Positions 17,287 to 33,247 of a stretch of DNA of 64,000 bases are shown piece after piece; positions within the stretch are counted from its first letter, which is position 1, and every line of letters starts with the position of its first letter. The DNA lies in assembly GCF_016890225.1 (NCBI RefSeq), contig NZ_JAFELM010000036.1:112537-176536 (forward strand). The letters are read 5' to 3'. The notes under the pieces were generated by a model. It had not been told where the DNA came from, ran no database searches, and saw only the letters and a list, made by a program, of their open reading frames with translations. The stretch comes from Bacillus suaedaesalsae (GTDB lineage: Bacteria > Bacillota > Bacilli > Bacillales > SA4). Made by a program: the position numbers and the translations under genes.

Positions 17287-18503
17287 TAAGCTTGTTCTAA
17301 TTTTGCAGGGTTATTTCTTTTTAGAGAATGTCTTTGCCATGCAATTGTCATGACTAGCGTCACTACTAAAAGTACGAGTCCAAGGATAAACGGGTAGATA
17401 ATATTTACATCATATAACGCTCCTGCAAGTGTTGGACCGATTACATTTCCTAAACTCATATACGTATTATTCAGACCCATGGCAAAGCCTTGTTCATTAC
17501 CCGCCATCTTCGAAATAAGAGTATTAAGAACTGGTCGAAGGATGGAAGTAGCCAGGAAAATTAAAAGTGTAACGCCAAAGAACAGTACATAACTGGAAGC
17601 AAATAATGAGAGAAAGAAACCAAGTGCAACTACTCCCAAAAAGATATTAAGAACGACTCCTTCACCAAAACGGTTCACAATTTTATCCACAACAAAAAGT
17701 TGCACAACCACACTAACAATACCGGTAGCTGTAATCATTACCGCGATTTCCTGAGGCGTTGCTCCAAACTGGTTATCAACGAAAAGGCCAAGAACGGATT
17801 CATAAGCCATTAAACCGAAGCTCATCACTAGTGTAATGATAAGAGGAACGAAGTATGGCATTTTTACGGATCGCACTAGTTTCCTAGCCATCGATTCTTC
17901 TTTCGGTAAGTCAATCCCTGCTGAAGGCTGCTTTGTTTGACTCTCTTTTAGAACAATCACTGAAAATACTACCGCTACAAGCGATACAATCGCTGAAATC
18001 AAGAAGGGCATTTTTAATCCAAAGTCAGCTAAAAATCCGCCAATCCCTGGTCCTACGACAATTCCTAATGACATAGAGGCAGACACAAAGCTGTTACCCT
18101 TTGCACGTTGCTCCATTGTTGTAATATCTGCTACATAGGCAAAAATAGCAGGTATGAGAAGTGCAGCCCCAATTCCACCAATTACACGTGAAATATATAG
18201 CCACCAAATTGAATCAAACGCATAAAAAACGAACATAGAAAGCGTTAATCCAATTAACCCAATAATAATCATAATTCTACGACCATATTGATCCGTCCAT
18301 TTGCCGGCAATTGGAGAAAAGATAAGCTGTGCCCCTGCAAAAATGGCAATCATTAAGCCAGCTGCTGTCCCTCCTTGATTAATGGACTCCAAATACGCAG
18401 GTAAAATCGGAATGACAATCCCGAAGCTACCAATAGCGATAAACATATTGATCATTAAAACAAAAAGCTTTTTGCGCTGTTCTGCTGACATGTGGTGCAC
18501 CAT
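17286..18503 (-). CDS. MFS multidrug efflux transporter (NorA/Bmr/TetA-like, DHA1)
   Basis: This 405-residue protein has twelve predicted helices. The DHA1 motif A appears in the loop between helices 2 and 3 (GKWTDQYGRRIMII), and motif C in helix 5 (SLGIVVGPGIGGFLADFG) marks a drug/proton antiporter. It resembles the NorA/Bmr/tetracycline-exporter group; the substrate cannot be read from sequence. It begins MVHHMSAEQ, and a second ATG at codon 5 with GGTG upstream is also plausible. There is no regulator next to it. Confidence 0.88.
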   Translation of the reverse strand: MVHHMSAEQRKKLFVLMINMFIAIGSFGIVIPILPAYLESINQGGTAAGLMIAIFAGAQLIFSPIAGKWTDQYGRRIMIIIGLIGLTLSMFVFYAFDSIWWLYISRVIGGIGAALLIPAIFAYVADITTMEQRAKGNSFVSASMSLGIVVGPGIGGFLADFGLKMPFLISAIVSLVAVVFSVIVLKESQTKQPSAGIDLPKEESMARKLVRSVKMPYFVPLIITLVMSFGLMAYESVLGLFVDNQFGATPQEIAVMITATGIVSVVVQLFVVDKIVNRFGEGVVLNIFLGVVALGFFLSLFASSYVLFFGVTLLIFLATSILRPVLNTLISKMAGNEQGFAMGLNNTYMSLGNVIGPTLAGALYDVNIIYPFILGLVLLVVTLVMTIAWQRHSLKRNNPAKLEQA

Positions 18504-18694
18504 CTTTCTATATACATATAAATTACTTTCATCTTTTACGAAGTCTGCTACTTAGTATACACTGTTTCTATAAATTCCCACAAAGAATTAGTTTTAGTCA
18601 AAATAAAGAAGGGCAGTATTTTCCCTTTCTCATATACTCACTACATATTCAAAAATATGGTCTCACAGACAGACGTGGAAAGGCACTTTTTCAC

Positions 18695-18723
18695 AAAAAT
18701 AAAAAGGCCAACTACTGTTGACC
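18695..18723 (-). terminator. tmRNA terminator
   Basis: GGTCAAC and GTTGGCC arms followed by TTTTTATTTTT on the minus strand, just past the tmRNA 3' end. Confidence 0.85.
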
Positions 18724-18740
18724 TGAAATCCACCTATGTA

Positions 18741-19102
18741 TGGTGGAGACGGTGGGAATCGAACCCACGTCCAGACATAACGGCACTTAAGCTTCTACGA
18801 GTGTAGTCGATATATTAGCGTTTCGCTAACCTCTTGGTCTATCGACAGGCTTTAAGGTAGCTAGTCTGGTTGTTCTCTTCCTTTGTCCTCAGACGGCGAA
18901 CTCCGGCGTAGCCCACTTAGAGTGAGTCCCTTACCCTACCACATGGGCGATGGAGGGAGGAACCGCTATAGACTGTTATTAAGCAGCTAAAGCGAAGTTG
19001 TTGTTTGTTTTGCCAGTTATTGGCTTTGACGTTTTAACGAGGCCGATCCCCTCGACTCGCAACCTAAGCTCGAACTATCCCTGTCGAATCCGTAGCGTCC
19101 CC
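18741..19102 (-). ncRNA. ssrA: tmRNA (SsrA)
   Basis: The 362-base RNA starts GGGGACGCTACGGATTCGAC and ends with the tRNA-like TTCGATTCCCACCGTCTCC arm and encoded ACCA. The resume codon GGC begins the tag frame, which reads GKTNNNFALAA before TAA TAA; with the loaded alanine the tag is AGKTNNNFALAA. tmRNA frees ribosomes stalled on broken mRNAs and marks the product for proteases such as ClpXP. Its partner gene smpB lies directly upstream on the same strand. Confidence 0.97.
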
Positions 19103-19290
19103 ATTATAAAATGATAATGAGAATGTTACTTCTCTTATCAAAATGGAAATACGGGAAAGTATAAGCTTACTTGCTTATTCAATTGTCATGCCGTCTGTCT
19201 TCCCTGACGACAATTCTTATTATATCACATTGAAGTAGTAATACAATTGGTAGTTACTAGGTAGCTTTCCAAATGTAATATTTGATATTC

Positions 19291-19755
19291 TTACTTTTGA
19301 CGTTCTCTGAAAGCACGTTCAATATCACGCTTTGCCTCTTTCTTCTTTAAGTCTTCGCGTTTATCATAATTCTTCTTACCTTTACCAAGACCAATTAAAA
19401 CCTTGGCAAAACCATTTTTCAAATATATCTTGAGTGGAACTATTGTGTATCCTTCTTCCTTTGTGACACCAATAAGATTGGCAATCTGCTTCTTATGAAG
19501 AAGTAGCTTTCTCGTTCGTAACGGCTCATGATTATAACGGTTTCCTTGTTCGTATGGACTTATATGTAAATTATATAAATACATTTCACCATTAAAAACA
19601 CGTGCATAGGAATCCTTTAAATTTAGCTTACCCGCTCGAACAGATTTGATCTCTGTTCCTTGAAGAACGATACCAGCTTCATATGTTTCTTCAATAAAAA
19701 AATCGTGCGTTGCCTTTTTATTTTGGGCAACAACTTTCCCTTCTCCTTTAGGCAT
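19291..19755 (-). CDS. smpB: SsrA-binding protein SmpB
   Basis: This 154-residue basic protein binds the tRNA-like part of tmRNA and brings it to stalled ribosomes. It has the typical start [20 protein letters not shown], the core segment [23 protein letters not shown], and the C-terminal helix [18 protein letters not shown] that reads the empty mRNA channel. Length is normal. It lies between rnr and ssrA, the standard Bacillus order. Confidence 0.97.
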   Translation of the reverse strand: MPKGEGKVVAQNKKATHDFFIEETYEAGIVLQGTEIKSVRAGKLNLKDSYARVFNGEMYLYNLHISPYEQGNRYNHEPLRTRKLLLHKKQIANLIGVTKEEGYTIVPLKIYLKNGFAKVLIGLGKGKKNYDKREDLKKKEAKRDIERAFRERQK

Positions 19756-19839
19756 CTGAGTACACCTCCCCCGTTACGTAGTACCCATTTTAGCAAATTA
19801 TGTCTGTAATCTCAACGATAATGAGAATTCGACAAAATT

Positions 19840-19862
19840 CGGGTGGTGCCTGGCACCACCCG
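19840..19862. repeat. Dispersed GTGCC palindrome, copy 1
   Basis: Perfect 11-base arms CGGGTGGTGCC / GGCACCACCCG around one base, with flank AATTCGACAAAATT. It lies just downstream of rnr and may act as its terminator. Related copies occur near 24300, 46121 and 54841. Confidence 0.85.
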
Positions 19863-19886
19863 GTTTTTCTTTATATTCTTTATTCT

Positions 19887-22283
19887 TTATTTACGCTTCG
19901 GTTTGCGTTTTGCTTTTGGTGCGTTTTCGAAGTGTTTTTTCTTTTTCTTTGGTGGACGGCTGCTTGGTGATTTTTCGTCATTTTTGTTGTTTCTACCGCC
20001 AGCGCCACCGCCACCATTGCGGTCAGTTCTATTTCCGCCTTGGCCTTCGGTTTTGCTACCACCGCGACCGCCTCTTCCACCACGGCCAGTTCCGCCTCCT
20101 CCGCTTTTAATAACGGTAGGACGGTCTTTACGTTCGGTGGTACGTTTTGTACCTTTCATTCCGACGATTTCGAAGTCAATGGATCGTTCGTCTTTGTTGA
20201 CGTTGACGACACGGACAGTGATTTCATCACCAATTCGGTAGATGTTGCCGGTACGTTCACCGATCATTGCGTACGAGCTTTCGTCATAGCGATAGTAATC
20301 GTTCGTTAAGTCGCTAACATGAACTAAGCCTTCGATGGTGTTTGGGAGCTCGACGAATAGTCCGAAGTTTGTAACAGAGCTAATGATTCCGTCGTATTCT
20401 TCACCAATTTTGTCTTCCATGTATTCAGCTTTCTTCAGCTCATCTGTTTCTCTTTCTGCATCAACCGCTCTTCGTTCCATGTTCGAAGAATGATCGGCAA
20501 TGTCTGGCAGCATGTGATCCCATTTTGCCTTCGTCTTCTCATCAATCTTTCCTTCAATCACATATGTTCGAATTAAACGATGAACAATTAAGTCTGGGTA
20601 ACGACGGATTGGTGATGTGAAGTGAGTGTAAAACTCTGTTGATAACCCAAAGTGTCCTAAACTTTCTGCTTCATAGCGTGCTTGTTTCATTGAACGTAAT
20701 AATACCGTTGAAATAACAGGTTCTTCTGGAGTACCTTGCACTGCTTCTAACACTTGCTGCAGGGCTCTTGGATGTATCGAATTAGCTGATCCTTTTACGA
20801 CGTAGCCGAAGTTTGTAATGAACTCGAAGAATCGATTTAACTTTTCTTCCTTTGGGTCTTCATGAATACGGTACATAAACGGCACGTTCATCCAGTGGAA
20901 ATGCTCAGCTACCGTTTCATTCGCTAATAGCATGAATTCTTCGATTAGTCTTTCTGCAATCGAACGTGTACGAAGAACTACATCATAAGGCTTTCCTTCT
21001 TCGTCCACAAGCACCTTTGATTCCTTAAAATCAAAGTCGATCGCTCCACGTTCCATTCGCTTGTTTCTCAAAACTTTTTGAAGCTCACCCATTAATTCAA
21101 ACATCGGAACAAGGTCTCGATACTTTTCACGTACCTCTTCATCTTTATCCTCTAGAATCGAGTTCACATCTTTGTATGTCATACGTTCAGTTGTTTTGAT
21201 GACACTTTCAAAAATCTCGTGACTTACGACTTCACCATTGGAATTGACAACCATTTCACATGATAATGTAAAACGATCCACTTTAGGATTTAATGAACAA
21301 ATTCCATTTGATAGACGATGTGGAATCATCGGAATCACTCGGTCTACTAAATAAATACTTGTTGCACGGTCTGCAGCTTCGACGTCAATCGGCGAGCCTT
21401 CTGTCACATAATGAGTAACGTCTGCAATATGAACACCAAGTTTATAGTTGCCATTTTCTAATTTTGTTACGGTTACCGCATCATCTAAGTCTTTTGCATC
21501 TGCACCATCAATCGTTACGATTACTTGATCTCGAAGGTCGCGCCTTTTTCCAATTTCAGAAATCGTATCTGGCACTTCATTTGCCTGTTGAATAGCTTCT
21601 GCAGGGAACTCCTGTGGTAAGCCATACTTATGAATAACAGATAGAATATCAATTCCTGGATCATTTTTATGACCAAGAATATGTACGACTTCTCCTTCTG
21701 CGCTCATTCGTCCTTCCGGATAAGTTGTAATACGAACGACTACTTTATGTCCGTCTACAGCACCCATTGAAGCACCTTTAGGCACAAAAATGTCATGAGT
21801 AATTCGCTTATCATCGACGACAACGAATCCAAAGCTTCTGCTTTCCTCGTATGTACCAACAACTTCCTTTACACCACGTTCAATAATTCGTACGATTTGC
21901 CCTTCTTCTCTTTGACCAGATGACTGTGGTTGTAATCGCACAAGTACTGTATCACCGTGCATCGCATTTTTTAAGTCAGATGGTGGAATAAAAATATCCT
22001 GTTTTTCTTTCTCTTCTGTCTGTACAAACGCAAAGCCCTTCGGATGACCAATTACTTTCCCGCGTATTAAGTTCATCTTCTCAGGTAGACCGTATCGGTT
22101 GCTGCGAGTTCGCACAATTAATCCTTGTTCTTCCATGTGCACTAACGCTTTCACAAAGTCTTTAAATGCTGAAGAATCTACTATACCAAATGCTTCTTCA
22201 AGCTCCTGAATGGTAAGCGGCGAATATGCCTCTTCCTTCATAAATACAAGCAGTTGGTTAATATGCTCTTGAATAATATCCAT
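19887..22283 (-). CDS. rnr: Ribonuclease R (3'-5' exoribonuclease) with RGG-rich tail
   Basis: This 798-residue enzyme has an N-terminal winged helix (about 1-65), cold-shock domains (about 70-225), an RNB catalytic domain (about 245-590) with the metal-binding aspartates in [12 protein letters not shown] (259-269), an S1 domain (about 630-710) and a basic tail. RNase R degrades structured RNA and works with tmRNA on nonstop messages, which fits its place beside smpB. The tail (about 725-798) is unusually rich in Gly/Arg with RGG repeats ([10 protein letters not shown]) and ends KRKPKRK. The gene is followed by est and secG upstream on the same strand. Confidence 0.96.
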   Translation of the reverse strand: MDIIQEHINQLLVFMKEEAYSPLTIQELEEAFGIVDSSAFKDFVKALVHMEEQGLIVRTRSNRYGLPEKMNLIRGKVIGHPKGFAFVQTEEKEKQDIFIPPSDLKNAMHGDTVLVRLQPQSSGQREEGQIVRIIERGVKEVVGTYEESRSFGFVVVDDKRITHDIFVPKGASMGAVDGHKVVVRITTYPEGRMSAEGEVVHILGHKNDPGIDILSVIHKYGLPQEFPAEAIQQANEVPDTISEIGKRRDLRDQVIVTIDGADAKDLDDAVTVTKLENGNYKLGVHIADVTHYVTEGSPIDVEAADRATSIYLVDRVIPMIPHRLSNGICSLNPKVDRFTLSCEMVVNSNGEVVSHEIFESVIKTTERMTYKDVNSILEDKDEEVREKYRDLVPMFELMGELQKVLRNKRMERGAIDFDFKESKVLVDEEGKPYDVVLRTRSIAERLIEEFMLLANETVAEHFHWMNVPFMYRIHEDPKEEKLNRFFEFITNFGYVVKGSANSIHPRALQQVLEAVQGTPEEPVISTVLLRSMKQARYEAESLGHFGLSTEFYTHFTSPIRRYPDLIVHRLIRTYVIEGKIDEKTKAKWDHMLPDIADHSSNMERRAVDAERETDELKKAEYMEDKIGEEYDGIISSVTNFGLFVELPNTIEGLVHVSDLTNDYYRYDESSYAMIGERTGNIYRIGDEITVRVVNVNKDERSIDFEIVGMKGTKRTTERKDRPTVIKSGGGGTGRGGRGGRGGSKTEGQGGNRTDRNGGGGAGGRNNKNDEKSPSSRPPKKKKKHFENAPKAKRKPKRK

Positions 22284-22317
22284 GTTTCACACTCCTTTTG
22301 TCTAAGTAAGTTTACAA

Positions 22318-23061
22318 TTATGACCAATCTATACTTTCTAAGAAATGATAAACATCCTCATGTAATTGATCTTTTTCTTTATCAAATGTAATAATATGAC
22401 CGGATTCTTCATACCATTTGATTTTTTTATCTACCGATTCAATGTTCTCGTAAATAATATTTGCACTATCTGTGTTAATCATATGATCATGACGGGATTG
22501 GACAACAAAGGTTGGCGCATAAATCATGTCTACATTGTCACGAACGTCTGCAATTAATGCTTGTAGTGCCTTTAACGTTTTCATAGGAGATTGCCTGAAT
22601 TGCTCCATTTCCTGATTGATCACGTCTTCTGCTTTGCCTTCTTGTCGCTTATATTCCGCTGCATACTCTAATACGCCTTGATACATGATATCTTCACTTT
22701 TGATATACATAGGTGCACACATTGTTACAATTCCCTTTATTGGTACAGTATAACCCAACCTTAAAGAAAAAACTCCGCCAAGCGACAATCCAACTACAGC
22801 AATTTTGTCATAGCCTTTTTCCTTTAGAAAATTGTAAGCATCTTGTACATCCTGCCACCAATCGTCTGGACCGTATTTCACTAATTCTTCAGGTGGTACG
22901 CCGTGTCCACGATATTGAGGCCCATAACATGTATAGCCTTGCTTTTCTAGATATCTTGCTAACATTCGGCAGTCTGCAGAATTGCCTGTAAAACCATGCA
23001 AACATAAAACAGCACGCTCTCCCCCTTCAAAGAAAAACGGCTTCGGTAATACTCTTTTCAC
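22318..23061 (-). CDS. est: Carboxylesterase, alpha/beta hydrolase (YvaK/Est30-like)
   Basis: This 247-residue cytoplasmic hydrolase has nucleophile elbow GLSLGG (Ser93), an oxyanion segment LHGFTG (about 21-26), an acid residue in SRHDHMIN near 190 and a catalytic histidine in ESGHIITFD near 220. It matches the Est30/YvaK monoacylglycerol-type carboxylesterases in length and in its place between secG and rnr. The natural substrate is not known. Confidence 0.93.
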   Translation of the reverse strand: MKRVLPKPFFFEGGERAVLCLHGFTGNSADCRMLARYLEKQGYTCYGPQYRGHGVPPEELVKYGPDDWWQDVQDAYNFLKEKGYDKIAVVGLSLGGVFSLRLGYTVPIKGIVTMCAPMYIKSEDIMYQGVLEYAAEYKRQEGKAEDVINQEMEQFRQSPMKTLKALQALIADVRDNVDMIYAPTFVVQSRHDHMINTDSANIIYENIESVDKKIKWYEESGHIITFDKEKDQLHEDVYHFLESIDWS

Positions 23062-23198
23062 GAATTTTATCTCCTTTCACAGTTTAAACAAACGTTTGAT
23101 TAAACGGTTCAAACCATTCGTATACTTGCCCTTGGCCACAATAGTATAGATATAACTAGTGTAAACCTAAACTATGATATGTATGTTTTATGTATTCA

Positions 23199-23228
23199 AA
23201 ATAAAAAGGCGTTGGTATTCCAACGCCA
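23199..23228 (-). terminator. secG terminator
   Basis: GGCGTTGG/CCAACGCC arms around four bases, followed by TTTTTATTTT on the minus strand. Confidence 0.88.
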
Positions 23229-23241
23229 GGTGAGTCGATCA

Positions 23242-23475
23242 TTATACGCCGAAATACGCTACGGCAATTGTTAGAACGAAGAACAAAACGGATAGTACAA
23301 TCGTTAAACGTTGTAACACCGCATCGACTCCACGTGCTTTTTGCTTTCCAAATAATTGCTCTGCTCCCCCAGAAATAGCACCAGATAAACCAGCACTCTT
23401 ACCTGATTGAAGAAGTACAACTACAATTAGACCAATAGATACTATAATTAACAAGGTTACGAATAAAGTATGCAC
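23242..23475 (-). CDS. secG: Preprotein translocase subunit SecG
   Basis: This 77-residue membrane protein has two helices (about 2-22 and 53-76) and the conserved cytoplasmic loop [24 protein letters not shown]. It assists the SecYE channel in protein export. It starts with GTG after a GGAGGTG ribosome site at good spacing. A terminator separates it from the esterase gene downstream. Confidence 0.96.
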   Translation of the reverse strand: MHTLFVTLLIIVSIGLIVVVLLQSGKSAGLSGAISGGAEQLFGKQKARGVDAVLQRLTIVLSVLFFVLTIAVAYFGV

Positions 23476-23658
23476 GAGATGACACCTCCTAAACGCACTT
23501 CACATTATCATAAAGATACCATAAAAACACAAGTTGGACAAGAAACTTTACTACTAATACAAGTTTATTTTCATAAATATATTACTTTTCAAATAATGCA
23601 TTTCAATTGATATACATGTTCTTGCTCATTTTATCCATACTAGTGACGAGGTGATGAA

Positions 23659-24177
23659 ATGAAAAATTTAACAGTCCTATCTCTTTTTATGAGTTTACTT
23701 TTTGTCAATTCGTCTGCTTTTGCTAGTACAGATTTGTCAAAACAAGAGTGCACTCGAAAAGTAGAACTCAAGATGGCAGAGTTTCAGCATCAGGTGATGG
23801 AAGACGTTTTCGCCAGCTATAACGAACATTATGATTTAACTCATAGATTAGAAGCAGTATCGTTTCATGATTTATCAAAGTTTAAACGTCTTCATACAGA
23901 AAAAGAGCCTGACATAGAATCATTGACTCCATTTTTTACTGGAGCCTCCATCGGAGAAAAGAAGCTGTTTCTTAATGAAGCGAACCGAGCTACTATGTTT
24001 TTTAAGGATTTAGAAGGTAATAATCATCGATTAACACTTAAGAAAAGCAAAAGTGGCTGGGAACAGTTGAATGAAGAAGTGAAAGCTGGGACAAAAATGG
24101 AATATAAGAAGCTTAAATGTGAGGAAGAACACCAGATGCAACAGTTTTTGAATGGGTTATTTAAAAGAAAAGAATAG
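23659..24177 (+). CDS. Secreted protein of unknown function
   Basis: This 172-residue protein has a clear Sec signal peptide (KNLTVLSLFMSLLFVNSSAFA, cleavage after about residue 22) and a GAGGTGATGA ribosome site. The mature part is charged and contains only two cysteines (in KQECTRKV and LKCEEEH), which could form one disulfide. I do not recognise the family. It is a monocistronic gene on the strand opposite its neighbours. Confidence 0.75.
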   Translation: MKNLTVLSLFMSLLFVNSSAFASTDLSKQECTRKVELKMAEFQHQVMEDVFASYNEHYDLTHRLEAVSFHDLSKFKRLHTEKEPDIESLTPFFTGASIGEKKLFLNEANRATMFFKDLEGNNHRLTLKKSKSGWEQLNEEVKAGTKMEYKKLKCEEEHQMQQFLNGLFKRKE

Positions 24178-24180
24178 ATT

Positions 24181-24290
24181 GGGACGACTTTTATGATTTT
24201 TTGGGCGAGAATTGTATTTTTTCGGACGAGTTCTGCAGGAATTTGGACGAGATTCCAAGTTATTCGGACTAACTTCCATATAGTACCATA
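24181..24290. repeat. Degenerate tandem repeat with GGACGAG core
   Basis: Four to five imperfect units of about 25 bases, each built on a TT(T/C)GGACGAG-like core (variants GGGACGAC, GGGCGAG, CGGACGAG, TGGACGAG, CGGACTAA). The array fills the space between the secreted-protein gene and the eno terminator. No coding function. Confidence 0.6.
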
Positions 24291-24299
24291 AAGGAAATT

Positions 24300-24322
24300 C
24301 GGGTGGTGCCAGGCACCACCCG
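24300..24322. repeat. Dispersed GTGCC palindrome, copy 2
   Basis: Same CGGGTGGTGCC/GGCACCACCCG palindrome as at 19840, flanked by AATTTTGTCGAAA on the right. Confidence 0.85.
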
Positions 24323-24339
24323 AATTTTGTCGAAAAATA

Positions 24340-24374
24340 TAATAAAAATGAGCGTCTCCCTCAAGAGACGCTCT
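24340..24374 (-). terminator. Terminator of the glycolytic operon
   Basis: GAGCGTCTC/GAGACGCTC arms with ATTTTTATT following on the minus strand, directly after eno. Confidence 0.9.
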
Positions 24375-24381
24375 TTCTTTA

Positions 24382-28006
<3,625 letters not shown>

Positions 28007-29191
28007 CTATTTATCGTTTAATACATGAACTCCCGGTAATACTTTACCTTCCATAAATTCTAGTGAAGCACCGCCACCTGTTGAGATGTGGTCCATTTGC
28101 TCTGCTACACCAAACTTTTCGACTGCTGCAGCGGAGTCTCCCCCACCAATTACTGTATATGTATCTTTCGCATCAGCTAACGCCTGTCCTACAGCCTTTG
28201 TACCATTTGCAAATGCTTCTAATTCAAATACTCCCATTGGTCCATTCCAAATCACAAGCTTCGAACCTAGAATAACATCACGATATATTTCACTTGTTTT
28301 CGGACCAATGTCTAGTCCTTCCCAATCGCTTGGAATCGAATCAATATCTACTACCTTTGTATTTGCATCGTTAGAGAAATCATCTGCAACAACTGCATCT
28401 ACTGGCATGTAAAATTTAACGCCTTTTTCTTTCGCTTTTTCGATAAAGCTGCGAGCAAGGTCGATTTTATCTTCTTCAAGAAGTGACTTTCCAACTTCGT
28501 GGCCTAAAGCCTTTACGAACGTGTATGCTAAGCCACCACCAATAATTAAGTTATCTACTTTTTCTAGTAGATTTTCAATCACACCAATTTTATCTTTTAC
28601 CTTCGCGCCGCCGATAATGGCTGTAAATGGGCGTTCAGGGTTCGATAAAGCTTTACCTAGTACATCCAGTTCTTTTTCCATTAAGAATCCTGCAACTGCT
28701 GGAATGTGATCTGCAATTCCTGCTGTAGAAGCATGTGCGCGGTGTGCTGCTCCGAACGCATCGTTCACATAAACATCCGCTAGCTTTGCAAATTCTTTTG
28801 AAAGTTCTGCATCGTTTTTCTCTTCGCCTGGATAAAAACGAACATTTTCAAGTAAGAGAACGTCGCCTTCGTTCAACTTAGAGATACCCAGTTCTGCATC
28901 TTCTCCATAAGCCTCATCAACCTTTGCGACAGGATTACCTAAAAGATCGCTCAAACGTTTAGCAACAGCATCTAAACGTAGTTCTTCCACAACTGCCCCT
29001 TTTGGACGACCAAGGTGGGAAGCTAAGATAACTTTTGCCCCTTGTTCTGATAAATACTGAATGGTTGGAAGTGCAGCGCGAATTCTCGTGTCATCTGTAA
29101 CTTCTCCATCCTGCATGGGAACATTAAAATCTACACGACAAAATACTCTTTTTCCTTTAACATCCACATCACGAACTGTCTTCTTGTTCAT
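28007..29191 (-). CDS. pgk: Phosphoglycerate kinase
   Basis: This 394-residue enzyme transfers phosphate from 1,3-bisphosphoglycerate to ADP. The signature [11 protein letters not shown] appears near residue 20, HLGRPKG near 60 and [13 protein letters not shown] near 350. The gap to gapA is about 215 bases and contains a hairpin (GGGGAGATGG region near 29330-29365), so separate promoter activity or mRNA processing is possible. Confidence 0.98.
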   Translation of the reverse strand: MNKKTVRDVDVKGKRVFCRVDFNVPMQDGEVTDDTRIRAALPTIQYLSEQGAKVILASHLGRPKGAVVEELRLDAVAKRLSDLLGNPVAKVDEAYGEDAELGISKLNEGDVLLLENVRFYPGEEKNDAELSKEFAKLADVYVNDAFGAAHRAHASTAGIADHIPAVAGFLMEKELDVLGKALSNPERPFTAIIGGAKVKDKIGVIENLLEKVDNLIIGGGLAYTFVKALGHEVGKSLLEEDKIDLARSFIEKAKEKGVKFYMPVDAVVADDFSNDANTKVVDIDSIPSDWEGLDIGPKTSEIYRDVILGSKLVIWNGPMGVFELEAFANGTKAVGQALADAKDTYTVIGGGDSAAAVEKFGVAEQMDHISTGGGASLEFMEGKVLPGVHVLNDK

Positions 29192-29406
29192 TACACAGGA
29201 CCCTCCTTTAGTAAATAAGAGAATAATTCATAGTTTGGTAAGAACCTTCTCTTTTTATCCCCCTAAGCTTGGTGTTGATTTAAATTATGTATGATCCAGC
29301 GAGAGATAATGCTGTACTAACATCTAGAAGGGGAGTAGGTGTTAGCCCATCTCCCCAAATCTTTCCATTCATTATTATAGACGTTGTACGAAAGTTTATC
29401 TACTAA

Positions 29407-31480
<2,074 letters not shown>

Positions 31481-31513
31481 CTTCAACTCCTTTTCGAGGT
31501 GAATTTTTTACTT

Positions 31514-31550
31514 GGGACCTAAATCGTCCCTATATGACGTATTGTGTCCC
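31514..31550 (-). promoter_or_regulatory. CggR operator
   Basis: On the minus strand two direct repeats of the form GGGAC-N6-GTC can be read: GGGACACAATACGTC, then four bases, then GGGACGATTTAGGTC. This matches the B. subtilis CggR operator layout and lies between the promoter and the cggR start. Confidence 0.88.
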
Positions 31551-31586
31551 ACCTACACCAAAAAAATTTACCCCCGGTACACATTC

Positions 31587-31615
31587 ATTGTAACAGGAAT
31601 AAATTCCTTATTCAA
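31587..31615 (-). promoter_or_regulatory. Sigma-A promoter of the cggR-gapA operon
   Basis: TTGAAT and TACAAT separated by exactly 17 bases on the minus strand, about 40 bases upstream of the CggR operator. Confidence 0.75.
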
Positions 31616-31616
31616 C

Positions 31617-31874
31617 TCAAGAAACGCCCGTTTTCTCAAGTAAACGCTTTCTTATTAAATTTTTATCTAAAATCCCGTAAGAGATGACTTCTTCATCAAT
31701 TTCAACGACCGGAATCATGACCTGATATAACTCTAGTAGTTCATCATCTTTATAAATATCCCACTCGATTAATTCGACAGGAAACTCATTTGCTAGTTCC
31801 TGTACGACAGCTTTGCCTTTATCACAAAGTGGACAATCAATTTTTGTATAGAAGTTAATTTTTACTGTATTCAT
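31617..31874 (-). CDS. Glutaredoxin/thioredoxin-like thiol-disulfide protein
   Basis: This 85-residue protein has a redox motif CPLC (Cys14 and Cys17) after the first strand and a PVVEID cis-proline region, fitting the small glutaredoxin-like (DUF836) family. It probably takes part in thiol-disulfide exchange; its partner is unknown. It follows sigL by nine bases and its end overlaps the cggR promoter area. Confidence 0.85.
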   Translation of the reverse strand: MNTVKINFYTKIDCPLCDKGKAVVQELANEFPVELIEWDIYKDDELLELYQVMIPVVEIDEEVISYGILDKNLIRKRLLEKTGVS

Positions 31875-31883
31875 ATGGTTCTC

Positions 31884-33167
31884 CTACGTAAATTTTCTAG
31901 AGGATGAAGAAGGGATACGTAGTTGCTCGCGATACTTTGCAACTGTTCTCCTCGAAACCTTGAGCTTATACTCTGTTTCTAATTGAATTGAAATCTTCTG
32001 ATCAGATAACGGTTTTTTCTTTTCCTCTCCCGTAATCATTTGTTTTATTATTTCCTTAACCCTAACAGATGATATCTCCTTATTATAAGTGGACTTAATC
32101 TTTGAGTGAAAAAAATACTTCAACTCAAACGTTCCAGCATGCGTTTGAACATACTTCCCTCTCACTGTACGACTAATCGTTGATTCGTGTAATTCAACAT
32201 CTGCAGCAATTTCCCTTAACGTTAACGGCACTAGAAAAGCAACGCCGTATTGAAAGAACTCCTTTTGACGAAGTAAGATCGCCTGTGTAACGAGCACCAT
32301 CGTTCTTTTTCGTTGTTCAATACTGTTATATACCCATTTTGCTTCATTATATTTTTCTTTTAAGTAATCAAGTGATTCCTTATCATCAATTTCCTGCTGC
32401 AAAGATAAATATTCATCATCAATGGTAAAAGCAAGATGAGCACGCTCATTGATTGAAACTTTGTAGCCATTTTCATCTTGTTCAATGAATACATCAGGAA
32501 CAATATATGGAATGTCTACCTTTTTAAAATCTGCAGCTGGTCTTGGATTTAATGTTTGTAGCAACTGAAACACTTGCTGTACTTCTTCAATGGTAATTGC
32601 AAGCTCCTTGCTAATTTTGTCCCACTTTTTTTCTGCCAACTGAATAAAGTAATGTTCTACTACCTTGTGGGCAATGATACTAGTAGGAAACTTTCTATGC
32701 AGTTGGATAGATAAAGATTGCTGTAGGCTTTGAGCACCTATTCCAGCAGGTTCTAATTTTGCCTGAATATAGTGAAGTGCTTCTAGAAGCTCTGATTCAG
32801 AGTAACCCGACAGTTCACTTAACTCATCCATGCTGTCACGGATGTATCCTTCTTCATCTATTGAGTTCACTAAAAAGATGATCTTATTTTTCAATGCCGT
32901 ATCAAGGTTTTGAACGTCAAGCTGAGATTTTACATAGTGATCTAACGAGGGCTGATCATGAGAGACAAGCTCTTTATCAATCTTCTTATTCAAACTCTTT
33001 GCTTTGTAAACTTTGTCATTAATCTTTACAAATGGATTTCTTAGTGACAAGTCGGTAATAAACTGCGAGAGCTCATAGGAAGAATACTGCAATAACGTGA
33101 TGGACTGACGAAGTTCATTCGTTAAAGCTAGCTTCGTGACTTGTTGCTGCAAGAGACCTGTTTTCAT
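31884..33167 (-). CDS. sigL: RNA polymerase sigma-54 factor (SigL/RpoN)
   Basis: This protein of about 427 residues directs RNA polymerase to -24/-12 promoters that need an AAA+ activator. The N-terminus is the glutamine/leucine-rich activator-interacting region (LRQSITLLQYSSYELSQF), then the core-binding region, a helix-turn-helix (LHESTISRTVRGKY), and the RpoN box SRRTVAKYREQLRIPSS. The chosen start is the ATG three codons inside the longest frame, because the earlier GTG overlaps the GAGGTG ribosome site. In Bacillus SigL controls amino-acid catabolism and levanase genes. Confidence 0.95.
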   Translation of the reverse strand: MKTGLLQQQVTKLALTNELRQSITLLQYSSYELSQFITDLSLRNPFVKINDKVYKAKSLNKKIDKELVSHDQPSLDHYVKSQLDVQNLDTALKNKIIFLVNSIDEEGYIRDSMDELSELSGYSESELLEALHYIQAKLEPAGIGAQSLQQSLSIQLHRKFPTSIIAHKVVEHYFIQLAEKKWDKISKELAITIEEVQQVFQLLQTLNPRPAADFKKVDIPYIVPDVFIEQDENGYKVSINERAHLAFTIDDEYLSLQQEIDDKESLDYLKEKYNEAKWVYNSIEQRKRTMVLVTQAILLRQKEFFQYGVAFLVPLTLREIAADVELHESTISRTVRGKYVQTHAGTFELKYFFHSKIKSTYNKEISSVRVKEIIKQMITGEEKKKPLSDQKISIQLETEYKLKVSRRTVAKYREQLRIPSSSSRKFT

Positions 33168-33247
33168 ATGTATCACCTCTCTACTATTTTACATGAAAAT
33201 CACTTTTTCATATATGACTAGAATTTGTAAAGATAGGAGGTATCACC

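Noticed and set aside
19843..20309. Plus-strand frames rich in Phe/Pro/Leu over the rnr 3' end
   Set aside because: Complement of the RGG-rich RNase R tail; no ribosome site, and the rnr frame is certain.
23062..23198. TTTAAACAAACGTTTGATTAAACG near the est start as an operator
   Set aside because: AT-rich partial palindrome only; no second copy or regulator to support it.
24181..24290. Tandem array considered as a CRISPR
   Set aside because: Units are imperfect and contiguous, with no constant repeat, no unique spacers and no cas genes.
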